The notes under the pieces are model-generated. The model was not told where the DNA came from, did not search any database, and saw only the letters and a list, made by a program, of their open reading frames with translations. A stretch of 9,745 nt of DNA, taken from positions 1 to 9,745 of the forward strand of contig DQVJ01000218.1 in the NCBI GenBank assembly GCA_015661795.1, read 5' to 3'. Shown here one piece after another: positions 6,293-9,745 of the stretch (positions are counted from its first letter, which is position 1; each line of letters begins with the position of its first letter). The position numbers and the translations under genes were made by a program. Source of the DNA: Sulfurovum sp. (GTDB lineage: Bacteria > Campylobacterota > Campylobacteria > Campylobacterales > Sulfurovaceae).

Positions 6293-6529
6293 ATGGAAAA
6301 TACACTTTATAAAAACACAATAAATTTAGAATTAAAGCAAGATACAGTAGATAACCTTTTAGCATTTTCTGAACTACTGCATAAAGATATCAATAAGATG
6401 TTGGAAGAAGCACTTGAACAGTATTTTGACAGAGAACAAAACAAGCTTATAGAAAAAGGTATAGAAGAAGATGCCACTATGACAAACTTGGATTATGATG
6501 AGTTTTGGGATGGTTTGGATATAGGATAG
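6293..6529 (+). CDS. Small ribbon-helix-helix-like protein (possible regulator or antitoxin)
   Basis: This is a 78-residue protein. Residues about 8-50 fit a ribbon-helix-helix (CopG/Arc-like) pattern: a short strand (NTINLEL), helix A (QDTVDNLLAFSELL), a turn with DINKM, and helix B (LEEALEQYFDREQ). A very acidic tail (GIEEDATMTNLDYDEF) follows, of a kind often seen in RHH antitoxins. No known toxin (RelE, PIN, MazF) follows; instead a kinase gene begins on the very next base. The start is firm: a stop codon in frame lies at 6281-6283, and no ATG, GTG or TTG occurs between it and 6293. There is no ribosome site, and the promoter predicts a leaderless message. The RHH assignment is by pattern only. 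Confidence 0.72.
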   Translation: MENTLYKNTINLELKQDTVDNLLAFSELLHKDINKMLEEALEQYFDREQNKLIEKGIEEDATMTNLDYDEFWDGLDIG

Positions 6530-7384
6530 ATGGATTTAGTTTATGCACAACTTTCTGATGTCTTAGATAAGGATATCCTTTCCATTGACTTTTTCATGCA
6601 AGGACAAATAGGAGATATCTATAAAATAAAAACAGTAGATAAATCTTATATACTTAAAACATCAGAACCTTCTCACAGGCTTCAGACAGAAGCCGATATG
6701 TTGAAAGATATTAATAAATATGGTATCACTGTTCCAGCAGTGTATGATGTTTCAAAGACTCAGCTATTGATGGAGTATATTGAAACAAAAAAAGTAGCCA
6801 AACAGACACGGGAGACAGTAGCAGCTAGTGTACTTTCAAAGCTTCATTCTGTGACCAATGAGAGTAGAATGTATGGATATTATTATGATACTACTATAGG
6901 ACCCTTCCAGCAAAAGAATGAACAAACACAATACAATTGGGCACTTTTTCTTGGACAAATGCGTATCATACCTATAGCGAAAATCTGTTATGAAAAAGGA
7001 GAGATTTCTAAAGATATATTGGATAGGATAGAGAGGCTTTGTGCTGATTTATATAAGCGTATAGATATGTCAACTATTAAACCTTCACTCTTACATGGAG
7101 ACCTTTGGAATGGAAATATATTGTTTAATATTAACAGTATGACACTTATAGATCCTGCAATATATTATGGAGATAAAGAGATGGAGTTGGCATTCATTTT
7201 GCTTTTTAATACATTTGGTGAGACATTCTTTAGAGAATACACCCAAGTACATGCTTTAAGTGTGGATTTTTATGAGCTAAAAGTACCTATGTATCAACTG
7301 TATCCGTTATTGGTGCATGTTGCACTCTATGGAGGAGTTTATATAGAACAGTTAGAAAATAGACTTCAAAGGTTAAAGGTTTGA
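6530..7384 (+). CDS. Fructosamine-3-kinase family protein (kinase-fold phosphotransferase)
   Basis: At 284 residues it matches the usual family length. Family members phosphorylate sugar-derived adducts (fructosamines, ribulosamines) on protein lysines, leading to their removal; bacterial members act in the cytoplasm and many have untested substrates. Visible motifs are ATP-binding Lys43 (YILKTS), Glu54 (LQTEADML), the family block YYDTTIGPFQQKN (118-130), the catalytic loop LLHGDLWNGNILF (187-199; Asp191, Asn196) and the metal-binding Asp208 in LIDPA, followed by GDKEMELA. All expected catalytic residues are present. The ATG directly abuts the TAG of the RHH gene, with AGGA at 6523-6526 only 3 nt away, suggesting coupled translation. 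An aminoglycoside-kinase-like role is the main alternative, but the DTTIGP block favours fructosamine kinase. Confidence 0.9.
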   Translation: MDLVYAQLSDVLDKDILSIDFFMQGQIGDIYKIKTVDKSYILKTSEPSHRLQTEADMLKDINKYGITVPAVYDVSKTQLLMEYIETKKVAKQTRETVAASVLSKLHSVTNESRMYGYYYDTTIGPFQQKNEQTQYNWALFLGQMRIIPIAKICYEKGEISKDILDRIERLCADLYKRIDMSTIKPSLLHGDLWNGNILFNINSMTLIDPAIYYGDKEMELAFILLFNTFGETFFREYTQVHALSVDFYELKVPMYQLYPLLVHVALYGGVYIEQLENRLQRLKV

Positions 7385-7872
7385 CACGGATTAGAGAATT
7401 AGCCAAAGAGATAATAGTAGGTAGTATATTCTTTATTATATTAATAAATATAATAAGTTTTTTTCGTCAACCACAATTAACTTCAAATCATATACCTCAA
7501 GAAACGGTGAAACTTTTGGATGGTAGTAAATATAGACTAAAAAGTGGTAAACCTTTGGTGATACATTTTTGGGCTACATGGTGTCCAACTTGTAAATTGG
7601 AGTCGCCTAATATTGAAGCACTTTCGAAAAAATATGAAGTGTTGACAGTTGCTGTAAACTCAGGTAATAATGAAAAGATAGCAAGGTACATGAAAGAAAA
7701 TTCATTGACCTTTAACGTTTTAAATGACAGTGCAGGTCAGTGGGCTAAAAAGTTTAAAGTGGAAGCTTACCCTACCACATTTATGTATGATGCAAAAGGT
7801 ATGTTACAATTTACAGAAGTTGGATATACGTCAACAGCTGGATTTTTAGGACGTATGTTACTATTGAAGTGA
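7381..7872 (+). CDS. Membrane-anchored ScsD/TlpA-like thioredoxin
   Basis: This 163-residue protein has one N-terminal membrane helix (about 10-28) and a thioredoxin domain facing the periplasm. The redox motif is FWATWCPTCKLE (Cys68, Cys71), and the cis-proline is Pro131 in AYPTTF. The SGNNEKIARYMKENSL, LNDSAGQWAKKFKV and TEVGYTS blocks match the ScsD/DsbE-like subgroup (protein disulfide oxidoreductases). Relatives keep disulfides in order in the cell envelope; ScsD was named from suppression of copper sensitivity. The start must be TTG at 7381: an in-frame TAG at 7360-7362 is upstream, no other start codon occurs between, and AAAGG (7368-7372) is 8 nt away. TTG overlaps the kinase stop (TTGA), so it is part of the same operon. 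No DsbD/CcdA partner is in the window. Confidence 0.9.
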   Translation: MTRIRELAKEIIVGSIFFIILINIISFFRQPQLTSNHIPQETVKLLDGSKYRLKSGKPLVIHFWATWCPTCKLESPNIEALSKKYEVLTVAVNSGNNEKIARYMKENSLTFNVLNDSAGQWAKKFKVEAYPTTFMYDAKGMLQFTEVGYTSTAGFLGRMLLLK

Positions 7873-8044
7873 TAGGTTGTATTGCTTCGGTCACTTATTT
7901 ACACAAAACTATGCCTACGTACAGATGTCATTTCTTGAGGGTGTTGTTAACACGTCATATTTCCACAAATTATATTTTCTAAATGACCTTATCAAATACT
8001 TCAAATATTTCTATACTTTTTATATAAAAATAGAAGGAGAAATG
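7873..8044 (+). promoter_or_regulatory. Intergenic region with a promoter for the Sel1 mini-operon
   Basis: About 170 bp without a convincing gene; the upstream-extended TTG start at 7877 is not credible. TATACT at 8012-8017 is a likely -10 and would start a transcript near 8024, about 20 nt before the Sel1-like gene. No clear -35 lies 17 bp upstream. A short inverted repeat GTGTT-GTT-AACAC (7941-7953) could be a protein site or a small hairpin. No strong rho-independent terminator for the preceding operon is visible. Confidence 0.45.
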
Positions 8045-8242
8045 ATGTTAGACTTTAATAAGTATAAGAGTTTAGATATAGAAATCTTACTCTTAAAAGC
8101 ACAACATAATGATTTGGAGGCTCAACTCTATTTAGCATTGGCATATTACCATGGAAATGGGGTAGAAAAAAATATTGATAAGGCTCATTATTGGTTGGAA
8201 CAGGCGGGTAAAACAGCATCTGGAAGTAAAACAGAAGAATAA
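8045..8242 (+). CDS. Tiny single Sel1-repeat protein
   Basis: This is a 65-residue protein. Residues about 16-55 form one Sel1-like (TPR-related) helical repeat: AQHNDLEAQLYLALAYY, then the typical turn GNGVEKNIDKAHYWLEQA. Sel1 repeats mediate protein-protein contacts; one alone is unusual, since most family proteins have several plus a signal peptide, and none is seen here. Tandem ATGs occur at 8042 and 8045. AAGGAG (8034-8039) leaves 2 nt to the first and 5 nt to the second, so the second is chosen. The stop overlaps the next ATG (TAATG). The function is unknown; it may be an adaptor for its operon partner. Confidence 0.75.
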   Translation: MLDFNKYKSLDIEILLLKAQHNDLEAQLYLALAYYHGNGVEKNIDKAHYWLEQAGKTASGSKTEE

Positions 8243-8490
8243 TGATATATATCTATACGATTGAAGATCTTTACAGACAAAGGGATTCTTTATACCAGTG
8301 TTATAAAACGGGTCAAATAACACCTCAACAGTATTTGTTTTACATAAAACCTTTTGACAGTGTTATAGACAAACATGAAATGTCTATATTTTTAGAGAGT
8401 TTTACTTTAAACAAGGCATCTTTATACTATTTAAAGCAGTGCTTACGGAAAGAAGACTGTGTATTATATAAGGATAATGATGAAAAATAA
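8242..8490 (+). CDS. Unrecognised 82-residue protein
   Basis: I do not recognise this protein. It is soluble, Tyr-rich (about 10 Tyr) and mainly helical in appearance, with DLYRQRDSLYQCYKTGQITPQQY (split at residues 9-31) resembling a helix-turn-helix-like hairpin without a convincing DNA-binding signature. It has three cysteines (20, 67, 73), not in a metal-site spacing. Its ATG shares one base with the stop of the Sel1-like gene and has no strong ribosome site, so translation is probably coupled. The next small gene starts within its last 14 bases. The tight packing supports it as a real gene. Confidence 0.6.
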   Translation: MIYIYTIEDLYRQRDSLYQCYKTGQITPQQYLFYIKPFDSVIDKHEMSIFLESFTLNKASLYYLKQCLRKEDCVLYKDNDEK

Positions 8491-8629
8491 TATCCAAAAA
8501 GAAATGAGAAAAATACGTATAAAACTTAAATTACATACCATCACTGAAGATGAAAAACGGAAACTAAGAGGAGAATTGAAAAAATTAAAAGAACAGTGTC
8601 CCTCAAAAAGTAAGGGTAATGGAGTTTAG
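8480..8629 (+). CDS. Unrecognised small basic protein, about 49 residues
   Basis: This short frame lies on the plus strand after the 82-residue gene and overlaps its end. The product is highly charged (many Lys, Arg and Glu), with residues about 4-42 likely one long helix or coiled-coil pair (IQKEMRKIRIKLKL, then EDEKRKLRGELKKLKEQ). A good ribosome site (AAGGA, 8470-8474) precedes tandem ATGs at 8477 and 8480, giving spacings of 2 and 5 nt; the second is preferred. The ribosome site and overlap support expression. No family is recognised; it could bind nucleic acid or a partner. Confidence 0.5.
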   Translation: MKNNIQKEMRKIRIKLKLHTITEDEKRKLRGELKKLKEQCPSKSKGNGV

Positions 8630-8645
8630 ATTAAAACAAATAGAG

Positions 8646-8651
8646 TAAAAT
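8646..8651 (+). promoter_or_regulatory. Weak candidate -10 for the PhnA-like gene
   Basis: TAAAAT, 26 bp upstream of the ATG at 8678, would put transcription near 8658. There is no good -35 hexamer, and read-through from the preceding mini-operon is equally possible, since the gap is only 48 bp and has no terminator. Confidence 0.3.
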
Positions 8652-8677
8652 ATGTTACTTTATTGAAGGATTTAGTA

Positions 8678-9181
8678 ATGGCATGTGATTTATGTGGAAA
8701 CAAAGAGGATTTATCAGTATATAACGTTGTGCCAAGAGATGAGAATATAACCATTTGTGCTATCTGTGCAAGCAGTTTGGAAGACCCAGTAGCAAATGAA
8801 AAGCACTGGAACTGTTTACATGATTCTATGTGGAGTACAGAACCGGCTGTACAAGTGATGGCTTTTAGGATTTTGAGTAAACTAGGTGCGCAAGATCAGC
8901 TGGATATGCTCTATTTAGAAGATGACGTAAGAACATGGGCTGAAGAAGATTTGGAAAAAGATGAAGCAGTGCCAACACGTGACAGTAACGGTAATCTTTT
9001 ATTTGAGGGTGATTCAGTGAGTATCATTAAAGATTTACCCGTAAAAGGTGCAGGGTTTACAGCGAAACAAGGTACAACAGTTAAAAATATTCGTATGGCT
9101 CCAGGAGACTCGACACATATTCAGGGACGGGTAAACGGAACAATGATATTTTTAAAAACTGCATTTTTGAAAAAACTGTAA
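8678..9181 (+). CDS. PhnA/YjdM-family zinc-ribbon protein
   Basis: This 167-residue cytoplasmic protein has an N-terminal zinc ribbon with two CxxC pairs: Cys3/Cys6 (CDLC) and Cys27/Cys30 (CAIC). A conserved HWNCL (43-47) follows. The C-terminal SH3-like PhnA domain is about 95-167 (SNGNLLFEGDSVSIIKDLPVKG, split at 103-124, and the end FLKTAFLKKL). E. coli YjdM was once called PhnA and linked to alkylphosphonate use, but it is not needed for that; its role is unknown, and it should not be confused with phosphonoacetate hydrolase. The start is the ATG at 8678, because AAGGA (8666-8670) is 7 nt before it; an earlier in-frame TTG at 8663 lies before that ribosome site. It converges with the peroxidase gene across 9 bp. 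Confidence 0.9.
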   Translation: MACDLCGNKEDLSVYNVVPRDENITICAICASSLEDPVANEKHWNCLHDSMWSTEPAVQVMAFRILSKLGAQDQLDMLYLEDDVRTWAEEDLEKDEAVPTRDSNGNLLFEGDSVSIIKDLPVKGAGFTAKQGTTVKNIRMAPGDSTHIQGRVNGTMIFLKTAFLKKL

Positions 9182-9190
9182 AGAAAAAAA

Positions 9191-9730
9191 TTATTGTAAC
9201 AATGCTTCAATATCTTTGGCTATTTTTTCAGGTTCAGTGGATGAACCATAGCGTTCAATAACTTTTCCTTGTTTGTCGATAAGAAACTTTGTGAAATTCC
9301 ATTTAATTCCCTCAGTACCTAAAAATCCTGTGGCTTCTTTTTTGAGAAATCTAAATAAGGGATGGGTATTGTCACCATTGACATCTATTTTGCTAAAAAG
9401 AGGGAAAGTTACATCAAACTTGACGGTACAGAATTTTTGTATTTCTTCATTTGATCCTGGTTCTTGTCCTCCAAATTGATTGGAAGGGAAAGCTAAAATT
9501 TCAAAACCTTTTTTTTGATAGCTTTTGTAAAGTTTTTCAAAACCTTTGTATTGTGGGGTGAAACCACATTGGCTTGCTACATTGACAACAAGCACTACTT
9601 TATCTTTGTAAGCTGACATGGAAATCATTTCACCGCTAATAGCGTTTGCCTTAAAGTCATAAAAATGTTTCATGGGTTCTCCTGCATTGAGTAATGTTAT
9701 GAGGAAAGTGATAAAAAGTATTTTTTTCAT
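9191..9730 (-). CDS. Exported glutathione-peroxidase-family thiol peroxidase
   Basis: This protein of 179 residues, of which about 17 are a signal peptide (MKKILFITFLITLLNAG), leaves a normal ~160-residue GPx domain. It reduces peroxides with a catalytic cysteine, Cys55 (NVASQCGFTPQY). The other catalytic positions are Gln85 (FPSNQFGGQEPG) and Trp144/Asn145 (KWNFTKFL). Cys101 (FCTVKFDVTFPLF) is the resolving cysteine of the thioredoxin-dependent GPx group, so thioredoxin-like proteins rather than glutathione are the likely reductants. The signal peptide suggests a periplasmic site, unlike cytoplasmic BtuE. AAGGA (9737-9741) lies 6 nt before the ATG, and the promoter is beyond the window. It ends 9 bp from the PhnA-like gene, tail to tail. 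Confidence 0.93.
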   Translation of the reverse strand: MKKILFITFLITLLNAGEPMKHFYDFKANAISGEMISMSAYKDKVVLVVNVASQCGFTPQYKGFEKLYKSYQKKGFEILAFPSNQFGGQEPGSNEEIQKFCTVKFDVTFPLFSKIDVNGDNTHPLFRFLKKEATGFLGTEGIKWNFTKFLIDKQGKVIERYGSSTEPEKIAKDIEALLQ

Positions 9731-9745
9731 TGCATATCCTTACTG

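Noticed and set aside
6138..6365. 75-residue minus-strand frame overlapping the MipA-like and RHH genes
   Set aside because: It overlaps two supported genes and the divergent promoter, and its hydrophobic Tyr/Phe-rich composition is typical of chance A/T-rich frames.
7877..8041. Upstream extension of the Sel1-like gene from a TTG at 7877
   Set aside because: The extra 55 residues look like translated A/T-rich non-coding DNA, and the strong ribosome site AAGGAG lies at 8034-8039, directly before tandem ATGs.
9191..9203. ATTGT-A-ACAAT inverted repeat at the PhnA/peroxidase junction as a terminator
   Set aside because: The arms are only 5 bp with a one-base centre and lie in the peroxidase coding end; they could not form a stable hairpin.

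Overview
The window is about 36-38% G+C by eye, gene-dense and fully bacterial. The gene set suggests a free-living member of the Campylobacterota, such as a Sulfurovum- or Sulfurimonas-like sulfur- and hydrogen-oxidiser. It includes [NiFe]-hydrogenase maturation genes with HypX, a TRAP transporter, MipA/OmpV, a heavy-metal-associated (HMA) protein, a fructosamine kinase and PhnA. The taxonomic call is inference; no rRNA or other marker gene is present. There is no tRNA, rRNA, CRISPR array, insertion sequence or recognisable phage gene. No gap between genes exceeds about 210 bp.

Region 1 (1-3118) is the end of a hydrogenase-maturation cluster. A 5'-truncated hypX (CO-ligand synthesis) overlaps hypA (nickel delivery), and a DUF695-RraB fusion protein follows closely. 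Facing them, and overlapping by 11 bp at the 3' end, is a HyaD/HybD-type maturation protease. Together these would build the CO ligand, insert nickel and cleave the large-subunit C-terminus of a hydrogenase whose structural genes lie outside the window.

Region 2 (3119-5204) is a 208-bp divergent promoter region followed by a fused TRAP permease (DctQ-DctM) with no binding protein beside it. The promoter region holds three symmetric structures: two inverted copies of a 16-bp box, a 7-bp dyad at the -35 position and a 9-bp leader hairpin. It is the most regulation-rich stretch of the window.

Region 3 (5206-7872) is two divergent operons with an envelope, metal and thiol flavour. On the minus strand are a MipA/OmpV-type outer-membrane barrel and a small HMA metal-binding protein. 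On the plus strand are a ribbon-helix-helix-like protein, a fructosamine-3-kinase-family kinase and a membrane-anchored ScsD-like thioredoxin. The last three abut or overlap. The plus-strand promoter is positioned so that transcription should begin on the A of the first ATG, implying a leaderless mRNA.

Region 4 (7873-9745) starts with three tiny overlapping genes: a single-Sel1-repeat protein, an unrecognised 82-residue protein and an unrecognised basic 49-residue protein. Then come a PhnA/YjdM zinc-ribbon protein and, on the minus strand, a glutathione peroxidase with an export signal.

No clearly new multi-gene defence or catalytic system is visible. The best leads are the symmetric control region before the TRAP gene, the leaderless RHH-kinase-thioredoxin operon, the RraB-like protein inside a hydrogenase cluster, and the three-gene mini-operon.
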